A stretch of 64,000 nt of DNA, from contig NZ_WIQU01000042.1 in assembly GCF_015732285.1 (NCBI RefSeq), positions 98,312-162,311 on the forward strand. The letters are read 5' to 3'. Positions 27,035 to 36,820 of the stretch are shown in pieces. The notes under the pieces are model-generated. The model had not been told where the DNA came from. It saw only the letters and a list, made by a program, of their open reading frames with translations, and did not search any database. Position numbers and translations under genes: made by a program. The stretch is from Pectinatus frisingensis (lineage in GTDB: Bacteria; Bacillota; Negativicutes; Selenomonadales; Selenomonadaceae). How positions within the stretch are numbered: the stretch's first letter is position 1; the number at the start of each line of letters is the position of its first letter.

Positions 27035-27340
27035 TTATTTAGGCAGTTCTACTTTGGGCTTTTTGAAATTCCTGCGGAATAAAAGTGCATTGCGGCCAAT
27101 TATCTGCACCAGATCACAATTAGTTCGTTCAGCCAGTAGTTTTATAGAATCATCAGGTTCCTGCGGACAATTCTGCAAAACGCGTATTTTTATTATTTCA
27201 CGTTTAGTTATGGCATCGTCGGTGCTTTTTACTACTGCAGGTGTAATACCTTCTTTGCCTACTTGTACGACCGGTTCAAGTTTTGTTCCCATAGCGCGCA
27301 AAAATCTTTTTTGTTTTCCTGTTAATGTGTTGCGAATCAA
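27035..27340 (-). CDS. yhbY: YhbY/CRM-domain ribosome-associated RNA-binding protein
   Basis: About 101 residues, a single CRM domain beginning LTGKQKRFLRAMG and containing VQVGKEGITPAV and QIIGRNALLFRR. It binds pre-50S particles. The start is TTG 27340 with GGAGG 7 bases upstream; the longer frame to 27388 would run into obgE. It lies 19 bases after obgE, a common pairing of two ribosome-assembly factors. Confidence 0.92.
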   Translation of the reverse strand: MIRNTLTGKQKRFLRAMGTKLEPVVQVGKEGITPAVVKSTDDAITKREIIKIRVLQNCPQEPDDSIKLLAERTNCDLVQIIGRNALLFRRNFKKPKVELPK

Positions 27341-27359
27341 AATATATCCTCCAAATAGG

Positions 27360-28640
27360 TTATTCCTTAAATTCAAATTCCATGGCACCGATGTGGACCG
27401 TATCGCCCTCTTTTATACCTTTTTGTTTAAGTTTGTTATCAATTTGCTTCATTCTCCAGATATATTGAAAACGGCGTAGTGCCTCATCATTAGCAAAATT
27501 AGTCATAGCGACAAGCTTCTCTATTGCTTTGCCGGAAACAACAAAATCACCGGTCATATCACGGGAAATTTTTACTTCATCGGCTGTATCTTTGGTGACA
27601 TCGTACAATTTGACTGAGTCTTCTGTTTCCGGTACAGCGGTATAATTAAGCAGCATCGTATAAACATGCTTGATAAGATCAGACAAACCCTGCTTAGTAG
27701 CAGCTGAAATAGGGAACAATGCCATTTTTTCCTGTTTCGCAAGAGCTATAAGGCGCGGCAGATTTTCCTGCGCCTGAGGCAGGTCGATTTTGTTAGCTGC
27801 GATAACCTGGGGCATTTTTGTTAATTTATCAGCGTACAAGCCAAGTTCTTTATTTATTTTATGAAAATCATCCACAGGATCACGGCCTTCAATACCAGAA
27901 GCATCAATTATATGAATTAATATTTTGGTACGTTCAATATGGCGCAGAAAATCGTGCCCAAGGCCGACACCTTCGGCAGCGCCGTCAATCAGACCGGGAA
28001 TGTCAGCCATAACAAAACTTTGCTCAGGACCAACATTTACGACGCCAAGAATAGGTGATAACGTGGTAAAATGATATTCGGCAATTTCAGGGCGGGCTGC
28101 TGACACTGCAGCAATCAGACTGGATTTACCGACGCTGGGGTAACCAATAAGTCCCACGTCTGCTAAAACCTTCAATTCTAAAAGTAAATTTTTGCTTTCG
28201 CCGGGTTCACCGAGCTCGGCAAAAGTAGGTGCACGATTGGCACTGTTGGAAAAACGGGCATTACCGCGTCCACCACGTCCACCAGAGCAGATGAGAGCAG
28301 TTTCATTTTCAGCTGTCAGATCAGCAAGAACAACACCAGTATCCTCATCTTTAATAATAGTTCCTGCTGGTACTTTTATCAATAAATCGGGAGCATTTTT
28401 ACCAAACTGATTTTTTATATCACCATTGCCGCCATTTTTACCGACAAACTTGCGATTATAGCGAAAATCGAGTAAAGTATTTATATTGCGGTCAACGATA
28501 AATACAATGTTGGCACCTTTACCACCGTCACCACCGCTGGGGCCGCCTTTAGGAACAAATTTTTCGCGGCGGAAGGCAGATTTACCGTTGCCGCCGTCAC
28601 CGGCTTTTACCGTGACTTTAGTTCTATCTATGAATTTCAT
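27360..28640 (-). CDS. obgE: GTPase ObgE/CgtA
   Basis: 426 residues. A glycine-rich Obg domain (about 1-158; GDGGNGKSAFRREKF), a G domain with P-loop GYPSVGKSS, DIPGLIDGAAEG and NKIDLP, and a C-terminal OCT domain (about 345-426), which is present in Gram-positive-type Obg. It acts in 50S assembly and the stringent response. First gene of the minus-strand cluster; a promoter candidate lies about 75-100 bases upstream. Confidence 0.96.
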   Translation of the reverse strand: MKFIDRTKVTVKAGDGGNGKSAFRREKFVPKGGPSGGDGGKGANIVFIVDRNINTLLDFRYNRKFVGKNGGNGDIKNQFGKNAPDLLIKVPAGTIIKDEDTGVVLADLTAENETALICSGGRGGRGNARFSNSANRAPTFAELGEPGESKNLLLELKVLADVGLIGYPSVGKSSLIAAVSAARPEIAEYHFTTLSPILGVVNVGPEQSFVMADIPGLIDGAAEGVGLGHDFLRHIERTKILIHIIDASGIEGRDPVDDFHKINKELGLYADKLTKMPQVIAANKIDLPQAQENLPRLIALAKQEKMALFPISAATKQGLSDLIKHVYTMLLNYTAVPETEDSVKLYDVTKDTADEVKISRDMTGDFVVSGKAIEKLVAMTNFANDEALRRFQYIWRMKQIDNKLKQKGIKEGDTVHIGAMEFEFKE

Positions 28641-28714
28641 TTTAAATCTCCTGGTTGTAATGGTTTATAATGAGTTGACCAAATGAATAATTGTAAAAAA
28701 GGTCTATCTATCAA

Positions 28715-28743
28715 ACAATATCAGAAAATACTATATTTGTAAA
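28715..28743 (-). promoter_or_regulatory. Candidate promoter for obgE
   Basis: Minus strand TTTACA, 17 bases, then TATTGT, about 75 bases before the obgE start. Confidence 0.45.
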
Positions 28744-28882
28744 GACAGCAGAAAAAACATAGATACTTTTTGAATTATTTTCTGATAAATAGTTTACCAT
28801 ACTTTGACTAATATGATAAAATATTTTACTAGCCTGTGTGGGACTGAGAAAAATAAAAGATTTAACTAAAAGGAGAAATACA

Positions 28883-29620
28883 TTGTTTACAACAGTCAAT
28901 ATATTAGGAGTGACGGTGGCATCGCTGACGATGCAGGAAGCTGTGCAGACAGCAGGGCACTTTATTGAAGGAAACAGTAAAGCAATGATAGCCACAGCTA
29001 ATGCAGAAATGATCATGCGGGCAGCACATGATGAAAAACTGAAAGAAATACTCAATAAAGCTGATTTAGTAGTGCCGGATGGGGCAGGTACGGTATGGGC
29101 TTCTAATTATTTGGGCGTGTCTATGCCAGAACGTGTTGCAGGGTTTGATTTAGTGCAGAATTTATTAAAGATGGCCCCAGAAAAAAACTGGCGGATTTTT
29201 TTCTTCGGTTCGGCACCGGGAGTCGCCGAAAAAGCTAAGGCTAAGGCAGAACAGGATTATCCGGGAATAAATATTGTCGGGACCAGAAATGGTTTCTTTA
29301 CTGATGCCGATACCGCTGCGATAATCAATCGGATAAATGACACTGCTCCGCATATATTATTGGCGGCATTGGGGGTTCCAAAACAAGAAAAATGGCTGTA
29401 TGCAAATTTGGGGAAATTAAACTGCCCGCTTTCCATTGGAGTGGGAGGAACTCTTGATGTGATGGCTGGAGTGATGAAACGGGCGCCATTATGGATGCAA
29501 AAGGCAAAGTTAGAATGGTTGTTTCGCGGAATAATGCAGCCGCAGCGGGCTGGCCGCTTATTGGCACTGCCTAAATTTGTCGGAGCCGTTCATTTATGGA
29601 AAAAGCACCATAATCAGTAG
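28883..29620 (+). CDS. WecG/TagA/CpsF-family glycosyltransferase
   Basis: 245 residues. Signature segments are MIATANAEMIMRA, the VPDGAGTVWASNYLG active-site region and GVGGTLDVMAGVMKRAP, with a basic C-terminus typical of membrane-associated TagA. The family transfers ManNAc or related sugars to undecaprenyl-linked intermediates in wall polymer or surface-antigen synthesis. Start TTG 28883 follows AAGGAG by 7 bases. It reads divergently from obgE. The acceptor polymer is unknown. Confidence 0.9.
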   Translation: MFTTVNILGVTVASLTMQEAVQTAGHFIEGNSKAMIATANAEMIMRAAHDEKLKEILNKADLVVPDGAGTVWASNYLGVSMPERVAGFDLVQNLLKMAPEKNWRIFFFGSAPGVAEKAKAKAEQDYPGINIVGTRNGFFTDADTAAIINRINDTAPHILLAALGVPKQEKWLYANLGKLNCPLSIGVGGTLDVMAGVMKRAPLWMQKAKLEWLFRGIMQPQRAGRLLALPKFVGAVHLWKKHHNQ

Positions 29621-29771
29621 ACAAAAAAACCTTATTATACTATAATTAGTGTGTTATAGAGGAATAGTAGCTATACATGAATAATTATTTAGTTTTTAGG
29701 AAAGCACTGGTTAATAAGTCTGTGAATTGGTCAGTCAAATGCTTTCTCAAATATATAAAGAGGTAATAAAA

Positions 29772-30401
29772 ATGAATATTGTCAAGGAAGGATATAAATT
29801 CATCGGCGCTGCCACGGTTTTGGCAGCAGCTGCATATGTGTTTGTAAGTCCTTATGCAGCAATAGTTCCAGGTGTTTTGGCTGCTTTTTTTACATTCTTC
29901 TTTAGAAATCCGAAAAGAATAATACCTGACGATGACACCGCTATCGTTTCACCGGCGGACGGCAAGGTCATGAGTGTATCGGATGTAGAAGATGACGATT
30001 TTGTTAAAGGCCGCTGCAAGAAAGTAGTAATATTCTTATCGGTTTTTAACGTGCATGTGAACCGCAGTCCTATGAGAGGCGAAATCAAACTACAACAATA
30101 TACCTGCGGTCGTTTTCGTCCGGCATATAAAAATAGTGTCGGATTTGAAAATGAACGTCATATGATTGGTATAGATAACGGCAAAATGCGGATAACTGTC
30201 ACGCAGATTGCCGGCATTTTAGCCCGGCGCATTGTATCATGGGTTACATTGAACGATACATTGACAAGGGGTGAATTATACGGCCTGATAAAATTTGGTT
30301 CCTGTACAGAGGTCGTAGTACCGAACAATGTCGATATCACTGTAAAAAAGGGTGATAAAGTCGTTGGCGGAGAAACAATAATTGGGAGGATAAAAAAATA
30401 A
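29772..30401 (+). CDS. psd: Phosphatidylserine decarboxylase (short type)
   Basis: 209 residues. Makes phosphatidylethanolamine by decarboxylating phosphatidylserine with a pyruvoyl group formed by self-cleavage at the serine of FGSC, near residue 179. Other signatures are SPADGKV, FLSVFNVHVNRSP and GYKF. An N-terminal membrane helix is present. ATG 29772 follows AGAGGTAAT; the longer frame from 29727 is not supported. Its stop overlaps the pssA start (TAATG). Confidence 0.93.
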   Translation: MNIVKEGYKFIGAATVLAAAAYVFVSPYAAIVPGVLAAFFTFFFRNPKRIIPDDDTAIVSPADGKVMSVSDVEDDDFVKGRCKKVVIFLSVFNVHVNRSPMRGEIKLQQYTCGRFRPAYKNSVGFENERHMIGIDNGKMRITVTQIAGILARRIVSWVTLNDTLTRGELYGLIKFGSCTEVVVPNNVDITVKKGDKVVGGETIIGRIKK

Positions 30402-31165
30402 TGAGTAAAGCATGGATACCGAATATCTGTACATCGTTAAATTTGGTATTTGGTATACTGGCCATATTTATGATGATTATGGGGGGCGTCAAATTTGGAC
30501 CTTTGATCGATGGCCCTATATGTATTCTGCTGGCGCTGGCAGCAGACGGACTTGACGGACGTTTAGCCCGTTATCTGGGAACGGCAAATGAACTTGGAAA
30601 GGAAATGGATTCACTGTGTGATGTAGTTTCATTTGGCACAGCACCTGGCGTTATGTCGGTACTGTTTACATTGTCGGTTGTTAGTATGGCGGCAATGAAA
30701 GCAGGAATACCACCGGCAAATCTGCAATACTTTTTGTATTTCAGTATAGCTGCCGGTGTTATTTATGCTGTCTGTGGTATGTGGCGTCTGGCAAGGTTCA
30801 ATATTAATGCTGCTGTCGTTCATGGTTATTTTATGGGTCTGCCTATTCCGGCAGGTGGCTGCATAATAGCAACAGCAACTATGTTGATTGCCAATTTGCC
30901 GTTTATACCGCCAATGGCGGTTGGTTATGCTGCACCGGTAGTTGTCATTATTCTTGGTTTGTTGATGGTCAGCCGTATACATTACCCTGATTTTAAGGGA
31001 ACCGGTGAACGAATAAATGTTATAGCACTTATTATATCTTTACTGTTTGCACTGGGTGTTATCTACTTGTGCCGCTCTGCGTTTCCGTTTGCAGTGTTGT
31101 TTGCTATCTTTTCCACATATGCCGTATTGGGTATTTTAAATACTATCTTCAATAAAATCGCATGA
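30401..31165 (+). CDS. pssA: CDP-diacylglycerol-serine O-phosphatidyltransferase
   Basis: 254 residues, several membrane helices. The CDP-alcohol phosphatidyltransferase motif DG(x)2DGRLAR(x)8GKEMDSLCD is intact near residue 50. Produces phosphatidylserine, the substrate of the overlapping psd gene. The coupling of psd and pssA gives a complete PE branch. Confidence 0.95.
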   Translation: MSKAWIPNICTSLNLVFGILAIFMMIMGGVKFGPLIDGPICILLALAADGLDGRLARYLGTANELGKEMDSLCDVVSFGTAPGVMSVLFTLSVVSMAAMKAGIPPANLQYFLYFSIAAGVIYAVCGMWRLARFNINAAVVHGYFMGLPIPAGGCIIATATMLIANLPFIPPMAVGYAAPVVVIILGLLMVSRIHYPDFKGTGERINVIALIISLLFALGVIYLCRSAFPFAVLFAIFSTYAVLGILNTIFNKIA

Positions 31166-31228
31166 GGCGGCTTTATTTATTAGCGGCAAAATATATTTTA
31201 AGATATACGGCCAAAGGGGAAACTGCTG

Positions 31229-32461
31229 ATGACATACGTTCTTGATGGCATTATGCTGCCAATTCAAGTGATTATCTTCTTGTTCACTATATACTATTTT
31301 TTTATCGGCTTTTTTGGATTGTGGCGGCGCAAAGAGGTTAAAATTCTTACACCACAAAAAACATTTGCGATAATTGTGGCGGCACATAATGAAAAAGCTG
31401 TTATCGGTCAGCTGATTGATAATTTAAGAGAACTGGATTATCCTAAAAATTTATATGACATTTTTGTTATTGCGGATAACTGTACCGATAATACGGCACA
31501 AATAGCAAGAGATCATGGCGGAACTGTACATGAACGTGTTGATAAGGAAAAACACGGCAAGGGTTTTGCTTTGGAATGGATGTTTGATCGTTTATTCAAA
31601 ATGAAGCGAGAATACGATGCAGTTACTATTTTTGATGCGGATAATCTGGTACATAAACGATTCCTTTTAGAAATGAATAATCGGTTATGTAAAGGCGACA
31701 GAGTTATACAAGGTTATCTTGACTCTAAAAATCCTTATGATACATGGGTATCAGGAACATTTTCAATTGCATTCTGGGTCATTGACCATATTTGGCATCT
31801 GGCTAAGACTAATATAGGATTATCTTCTGTATTAGGCGGTACGGGAATGTGCATTTCGACTGATGTACTGCACAAATATGGCTGGGGGGCTACCTGTCTT
31901 ACGGAAGATATGGAATTTACGATGAAAGCTCTGGTGGAAGGAATAAAAACTACATGGGCACATGATGCCATTGTTTATGATGAAAAACCGCTTACCTTTA
32001 TGCAGTCATGGCGTCAGCGCAAGCGTTGGGCACAAGGTCAGTTTGATGTGGCACATCGTTTTATCCCCAAAATGATTAAAGCGGGAATAAAAAAGCATGA
32101 TATACGCATATTGGACGGCTGTCTGCATTTATTGCAGCCTCATTTTCTGCTTATTTCCACGTTCTTTGTCATAATGAGCTATATTCAGATGGGAATCGGT
32201 CACCCAATATTCACGAATATGTATCAGTTTTTGCCGTCGGCTCTATTAACGGTGATTACCCTTGGACAATATATATTGCCAATCATTATATTACTTAAAA
32301 TACATGTGAAACCAAAAGCATGGCTGTACCTTATTTTGTATCCGGTGTTCATATACAGTTGGATACCAATTGTATTTTTAGGATTTTTACATCGCAACGA
32401 ACATGAATGGAGTCATACACAGCATACACGTGCTGTGTCTTATGATGATATTATGCATTGA
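31229..32461 (+). CDS. Membrane-bound family 2 glycosyltransferase
   Basis: 410 residues. One N-terminal membrane helix, a GT2 domain (VAAHNEKAVIG, TIFDADN, then TEDMEFTMKA and the QRKRWAQGQ motif of processive enzymes), and several C-terminal helices. The QxxRW-type motif resembles cellulose- and poly-GlcNAc-synthase relatives. The product is unknown. It lies 63 bases after pssA on the same strand and is followed by a strong terminator. Confidence 0.87.
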   Translation: MTYVLDGIMLPIQVIIFLFTIYYFFIGFFGLWRRKEVKILTPQKTFAIIVAAHNEKAVIGQLIDNLRELDYPKNLYDIFVIADNCTDNTAQIARDHGGTVHERVDKEKHGKGFALEWMFDRLFKMKREYDAVTIFDADNLVHKRFLLEMNNRLCKGDRVIQGYLDSKNPYDTWVSGTFSIAFWVIDHIWHLAKTNIGLSSVLGGTGMCISTDVLHKYGWGATCLTEDMEFTMKALVEGIKTTWAHDAIVYDEKPLTFMQSWRQRKRWAQGQFDVAHRFIPKMIKAGIKKHDIRILDGCLHLLQPHFLLISTFFVIMSYIQMGIGHPIFTNMYQFLPSALLTVITLGQYILPIIILLKIHVKPKAWLYLILYPVFIYSWIPIVFLGFLHRNEHEWSHTQHTRAVSYDDIMH

Positions 32462-32471
32462 GTATAGGAAA

Positions 32472-32507
32472 AAGCTATTGCGGCATTTTGCTGCAATAGT
32501 TTTTTTA
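32472..32507 (+). terminator. Terminator after the GT2 gene
   Basis: CTATTGC and GCAATAG arms pair and are followed by seven T residues. Confidence 0.88.
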
Positions 32508-32542
32508 AAACAAAAAATATGGTTATTATGTTGGTGGAGAAT

Positions 32543-33475
32543 ATGGAAAATAATAAAGAAAAATTGAGTATAGACATAGCAAAATTGTATTATAAATCTA
32601 ATTATAGCCAGCAACAGATAGCAACTGAATTGAATATTTCCCGACCAACAGTTTCACGGCTTTTGCAATATGCCAGAGATAAAAAATTCGTTCAAATAAA
32701 TATTATTGATCCGGTGGAAGACAGTGGTAATTTAGAGCGGCTGATAGCGGATAAATATGATTTGGAGGATGTTAAGATAGCTTATGCGCCTATTAATACT
32801 CGTGATGAAATCAAAAAAACGATTGGCGCAAAAGGTGCGGATTATCTGTATGATATAACTAAAGATGGAGATATAATAGGCGTAAGCTGGGGACTGACAA
32901 TTTATAATGTTGCCCTTAATTTGCGGCCTAAGACGTTAAAAGGAATACAGATAGTACAGCTGAAGGGTGGTGTCAGCCATTCACAAAGTAATACCTATGC
33001 ATATGAGGTAGTAGGATTGTTTTCGGAAGCGTTTGCCACGGTAGGACAGTACCTTCCATTGCCGCTTATGTTTGACAATGTGAAAGTAAAGGAATTAGTA
33101 GAAAGTGACTGCCATATAAAAAGAATTTTGGAATTGGGACGACAGGCAAATATAGCAGTATTTACAGTTGGTACAGTGATGGATGATGCATTATTATTTC
33201 GCCTTGGATATATAGGGGAGAAAGATAAAAAAATGTTAAAACAAAAAGCTGTAGGTGATATATGTTCTCGTTTTTTTGATGCAGACGGGAGCTTATGTGA
33301 TGAGTCACTTGATAAACGAACTGTGGGAATAAAACTAGAAGAATTGAAAAATAAGGAAAAGAGGATACTTGTCGCTGGCAGTCAGCGTAAGATACCGGCC
33401 ATTAAGGCAGCATTAATAGGGAAATTCGCAAATGTTTTGATAACTGATCAGTATACGGCACACGAATTGATTTGA
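32543..33475 (+). CDS. deoR: SorC/DeoR-family deoxyribonucleoside regulator
   Basis: 310 residues. N-terminal helix-turn-helix (SQQQIATELNISRPTVSRLL), then a sugar-isomerase-like effector domain (GVSWGLTIYNVA, QLKGGVSHSQSNTYAYEV). It resembles Bacillus subtilis DeoR, a repressor of deoxyribose catabolism that senses deoxyribose-5-phosphate. ATG 32543 aligns with the usual family start (MENNKEKLSI); its GGAG is close, so ATG 32528 remains possible. It directly precedes deoC and the uptake genes, with its own terminator between. Confidence 0.88.
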   Translation: MENNKEKLSIDIAKLYYKSNYSQQQIATELNISRPTVSRLLQYARDKKFVQINIIDPVEDSGNLERLIADKYDLEDVKIAYAPINTRDEIKKTIGAKGADYLYDITKDGDIIGVSWGLTIYNVALNLRPKTLKGIQIVQLKGGVSHSQSNTYAYEVVGLFSEAFATVGQYLPLPLMFDNVKVKELVESDCHIKRILELGRQANIAVFTVGTVMDDALLFRLGYIGEKDKKMLKQKAVGDICSRFFDADGSLCDESLDKRTVGIKLEELKNKEKRILVAGSQRKIPAIKAALIGKFANVLITDQYTAHELI

Positions 33476-33488
33476 TTAGATTTTATAT

Positions 33489-33555
33489 AATCCTGTATTG
33501 AAATTAGATGGATACTATTTTGCATAATTTCAATACAGGATTTATTTTTATTTTG
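33489..33555 (+). terminator. Terminator between deoR and deoC
   Basis: An 18-base arm (33489-33506) pairs with 33525-33542 and a T-rich run follows. The arms contain ATTGAA and TTCAAT, which also resemble the half-sites of DeoR operators, so a dual role is possible. Confidence 0.8.
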
Positions 33556-33675
33556 GTATAATCATTTGTTCTTATTTAAATAATAATATGATTATATAAT
33601 TATTCCCTTATTTACAATGGTTTGTTAATTAAATATATTAAATAATTTAAATATGAAATTAATTGCAAAATACTA

Positions 33676-33704
33676 TTTACATAAGTTCACAAAAGTGTTA
33701 GTAT
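33676..33704 (+). promoter_or_regulatory. Candidate promoter of the deoC operon
   Basis: TTTACA, 17 bases, then TAGTAT, 40 bases before the deoC start. A CACAAAAGTG-type imperfect palindrome lies in the spacer and could be an operator. Confidence 0.45.
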
Positions 33705-33743
33705 TAAAGCGTAATTTAAATAGATAATATTTTGGAGGTAAAT

Positions 33744-34388
33744 ATGGATTACTCGAAAATTATTGACCACACTTTGTTAAAAACAGATGCGACCAAAAAA
33801 GATTTGGATAAACTGCTGAAAGAAGCAAAAGAATACAAGTTCGCATCAGTATGTGTCAGCCCGATTTGGGTAAGTTATTGCTCTGCACAGTTAAAAGGCA
33901 GCGGTGTGAATGTATGCACAGTGATCGGTTTTCCCCAAGGTGCCACGCCTACTGCCGTTAAGGTTTTTGAAACAAATCAGGCGATAAGCGATGGGGCAGC
34001 GGAAGTAGACATGGTAATTTCAGTGGGCAAGTTAAAAGATGCTGACAATGAATATGTAAAGAATGATATAAAAGCGGTAGTGGATGCAGCACGGGGAAAA
34101 GCATTAACAAAGGTTATCATTGAAGCATGCCTGTTGACCGACGAAGAAAAAGTACGTGCTTGTAAACTGGCCGTGGCAGCCGGAGCTGATTTTGTGAAAA
34201 CATCTACAGGCTTTTCCACGGGCGGGGCAACAAAGCAAGATGTGGCACTTATGAAAAAAACAGTCGGCAACAATGCCAGGATAAAAGCGGCCGGTGGAAT
34301 CCGCAATAGAAAAGAAGCCGATGAAATGATAGCTGCCGGAGCACAACGGTTGGGAACCAGCCACGGTGTGGATATTGTAAAAGGATAA
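33744..34388 (+). CDS. deoC: Deoxyribose-phosphate aldolase
   Basis: 214 residues. The Schiff-base lysine is in DFVKTSTGF and the second active-site lysine in IKAAGGIR. Splits 2-deoxyribose-5-phosphate into glyceraldehyde-3-phosphate and acetaldehyde. ATG 33744 follows TTGGAGG. First structural gene of the operon with permease, mutarotase-like protein and kinase. Confidence 0.95.
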   Translation: MDYSKIIDHTLLKTDATKKDLDKLLKEAKEYKFASVCVSPIWVSYCSAQLKGSGVNVCTVIGFPQGATPTAVKVFETNQAISDGAAEVDMVISVGKLKDADNEYVKNDIKAVVDAARGKALTKVIIEACLLTDEEKVRACKLAVAAGADFVKTSTGFSTGGATKQDVALMKKTVGNNARIKAAGGIRNRKEADEMIAAGAQRLGTSHGVDIVKG

Positions 34389-34396
34389 AATCGACT

Positions 34397-34436
34397 GGGT
34401 ATATTGGGCAACTTAAAGCATTGTTCCGGTATACCC
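34397..34436 (+). other. Intercistronic hairpin before the permease gene
   Basis: GGGTATA (34397-34403) pairs with TATACCC (34430-34436), with an additional inner GGCAAC/GTTCC pairing. There is no T-run, so it is more likely an RNA-stability or translation element than a terminator. Confidence 0.4.
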
Positions 34437-34457
34437 GCAATTACAGGGGGAAATTTG

Positions 34458-35765
34458 ATGGGCATTAATGATACAAAATTATTGCAATGCGATGATGGAT
34501 ATTTAAATAAAACACCGATTTTTCAATTTATTTTATTATCGTGCCTGTTCCCATTATGGGGAGCGGCTGCTAGTCTGAATGACATACTGATAACGCAATT
34601 TAAAAGTGTGTTTGTTTTAAGTGATTTTGCTAGTGCATTGGTACAAAGTGCTTTTTATGGCGGATATTTTTTAATATCCATTCCGGCATCAATGGTTATA
34701 AAAAAGACTACTTATAAAACAGCAATTTTATGCGGACTGATATTTTATATTGTCGGATGTAGTTTATTTTTTCCAGCGTCTACTATGGCCACTTATACAA
34801 TGTTTTTGTTTGCTGTTTTTTCTATTGCAATAGGATTGGGATTTTTGGAAACAGCATCAAATACTTACAGCACTATGCTGGGACCACGTCGATATGCAAC
34901 ATTACGGCTTAATATAAGCCAGACTTTTTATCCTATAGGTGCAGCTGCGGGGATACTATTAGGAAAATATCTGATATTTCAAAACGGAGCTAGTTTAACG
35001 ACACAAATGGCTGGACTGAGTGCGGATCAGCTTCATTTGTTTAAGCTGCAAATGTTGCAGCACACATTGGAACCGTACCGAATAATGATATTTATTTTAT
35101 TGGCGGTATTTGTCTTATTCCTTTTTACTAAATATCCTAAATGTAAAACTGTCGAAAAAAATGATAGCATTAATAATAATGTGGGAATTATTGAAACTTT
35201 AAAATATCTTGTAAAAAATAGTAAATTCAAAAAAGGCATTGCCGCACAATTTTTGTATGTCGGAATGCAGGTCGCAGTCTGGTCATTTACGATAAGGCTG
35301 GCGTTGGTACTTGATAAAAGTATAAACGAACGAATGGCTGCTGACTTTATGGTAATCAGTTATGCATGTTTTTTTGCAGGGAAATTTATAGCTAATTTCT
35401 TAATAGCAAAATTTTCTGCAAATAAAGTTTTATTGGCCTATTCAGTAATCGGATGTTTATTGATTTTGTATGTTTCCTTTATACCAAGTTTCACTGCTGT
35501 GTATGCAGCTGTTGCCATAAGCATCCTGATGGGACCCTGCTGGGCTACTATTTATGCAGAAACATTAGATTCTGTTGAAAAAAAATATACTGAAACAGCT
35601 GGTGCTATTTTGGTGATGTCGATAATAGGTGCAGCCTGTGTTCCTGCTGTACAGGGGCTGGTATCTGATATAACGGGGTCAATGCAGTTTTCTTTTATCG
35701 TCAATTTTTTCTGTTTTGCCTATGTCGGTTATTATTTTTATAAAAAGATGCATAATGAAGCGTGA
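34458..35765 (+). CDS. deoP: FucP-type sugar permease, probable deoxyribose transporter
   Basis: 435 residues, 12 predicted membrane helices, MFS fold of the fucose:H+ symporter family. The segment GAAASLNDILITQFKSVF and FYGGYFLISIPASMV are characteristic, as is the long central loop. The Salmonella deoxyribose operon uses a FucP-like DeoP, and the order with deoC, a DeoX-like protein and a sugar kinase fits that role. ATG 34458 follows GGGGGA; the upstream ATG 34404 lies in an intercistronic hairpin region. Confidence 0.8.
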   Translation: MGINDTKLLQCDDGYLNKTPIFQFILLSCLFPLWGAAASLNDILITQFKSVFVLSDFASALVQSAFYGGYFLISIPASMVIKKTTYKTAILCGLIFYIVGCSLFFPASTMATYTMFLFAVFSIAIGLGFLETASNTYSTMLGPRRYATLRLNISQTFYPIGAAAGILLGKYLIFQNGASLTTQMAGLSADQLHLFKLQMLQHTLEPYRIMIFILLAVFVLFLFTKYPKCKTVEKNDSINNNVGIIETLKYLVKNSKFKKGIAAQFLYVGMQVAVWSFTIRLALVLDKSINERMAADFMVISYACFFAGKFIANFLIAKFSANKVLLAYSVIGCLLILYVSFIPSFTAVYAAVAISILMGPCWATIYAETLDSVEKKYTETAGAILVMSIIGAACVPAVQGLVSDITGSMQFSFIVNFFCFAYVGYYFYKKMHNEA

Positions 35766-35786
35766 TTAAAAAAGGAGTGTTTGAAA

Positions 35787-36809
35787 ATGAGAAATAAGAT
35801 ATTCTTAAAACGCAGCTTTTTTACCTCAAAAACTACGGAAATTTTTAAAAATGAGGAATTTACGGTAGAAATATTTATTTATTCGTCTGGTGTAGAAGCT
35901 ATAAAAATAAATAACAGCCGCGGATATGTGATAGTTTTACCCTATATGGGACAGATTATATGGGACGTGAATTTTGATGGGATAGACCTGCGAATGAAGA
36001 ATATGTTTTCTCAGCCTAAACCGGCCGGATGCATAATAGACACTTATGGTTGTTTTGCTTTTCACTCTGGATTGCTGTCTAACGGTTGTCCGTCACCAGA
36101 AGATACTCACATCATGCATGGAGAAATGTCCTGTGCAGTAATAGATGAAGCATGGCTGGAAATAGACGAAACAGGTATCACTGTAACAGGAAAATATGAA
36201 TACTGTCAGGGATTTGGTTATCACTATATTGCCAATCCATCTGTTGAACTGAATAGAAACAGTACGAAGATAAAAATTGGTATGAAGGTAAAAAATCTTA
36301 CAAGCATAATGATGCCGCTTCAATATATGTGTCATATGAATTATGCATATGTTGATAATGCCGTAATTACATCTAATATACCCGAGAAAGCTTTTAAACT
36401 GCGTGAATCAATCCCCGCTCATGTTAAGCCCACTCCTAAATGGATTAAATATAATGAAGATATAAAACAGATGCAAAAAACAGGAAAAACACTGACTAAA
36501 CTTGAACAGTCCGATATGTATGATCCTGAAATAGTATTTATGGCAGACGATGTCAAAAAATATGCGGCAAGGGCTGTTTTTGAAATGGATTCTCCTAAGG
36601 GATACGGATTCGCTACAGAATTTTCAACAAGTGATTTTCCTTGTGCGACAAGATGGATCATGTATAATGGGGATTTGCAGGTGGCGGCTTTTGTACTGCC
36701 GGCTACCTGCAGGCCGGAAGGATTTTTAGCCGCGAAGAAAGCGGGTACATTGGTAATGCTTGAACCTAACGAAGAAAAGACTTTTTCAGTGCTCACCGGG
36801 AAAAAATAG
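35787..36809 (+). CDS. DUF4432/aldose-1-epimerase-like protein (DeoX/deoxyribose mutarotase-like)
   Basis: 340 residues with the beta-rich fold of galactose mutarotase-like proteins. Histidines at HSGLLSNGCPSPEDTHIMHG and a C-terminal acidic EPNEEK region fit the family. A similar protein (DeoX/DeoM) accompanies deoK and deoP in Salmonella, where a deoxyribose mutarotase role has been proposed. ATG 35787 follows AAAGGAG by 9 bases. It lies 21 bases after the permease and 11 before the kinase, so it is in the operon. Confidence 0.75.
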   Translation: MRNKIFLKRSFFTSKTTEIFKNEEFTVEIFIYSSGVEAIKINNSRGYVIVLPYMGQIIWDVNFDGIDLRMKNMFSQPKPAGCIIDTYGCFAFHSGLLSNGCPSPEDTHIMHGEMSCAVIDEAWLEIDETGITVTGKYEYCQGFGYHYIANPSVELNRNSTKIKIGMKVKNLTSIMMPLQYMCHMNYAYVDNAVITSNIPEKAFKLRESIPAHVKPTPKWIKYNEDIKQMQKTGKTLTKLEQSDMYDPEIVFMADDVKKYAARAVFEMDSPKGYGFATEFSTSDFPCATRWIMYNGDLQVAAFVLPATCRPEGFLAAKKAGTLVMLEPNEEKTFSVLTGKK

Positions 36810-36820
36810 GAGGCAGTATT

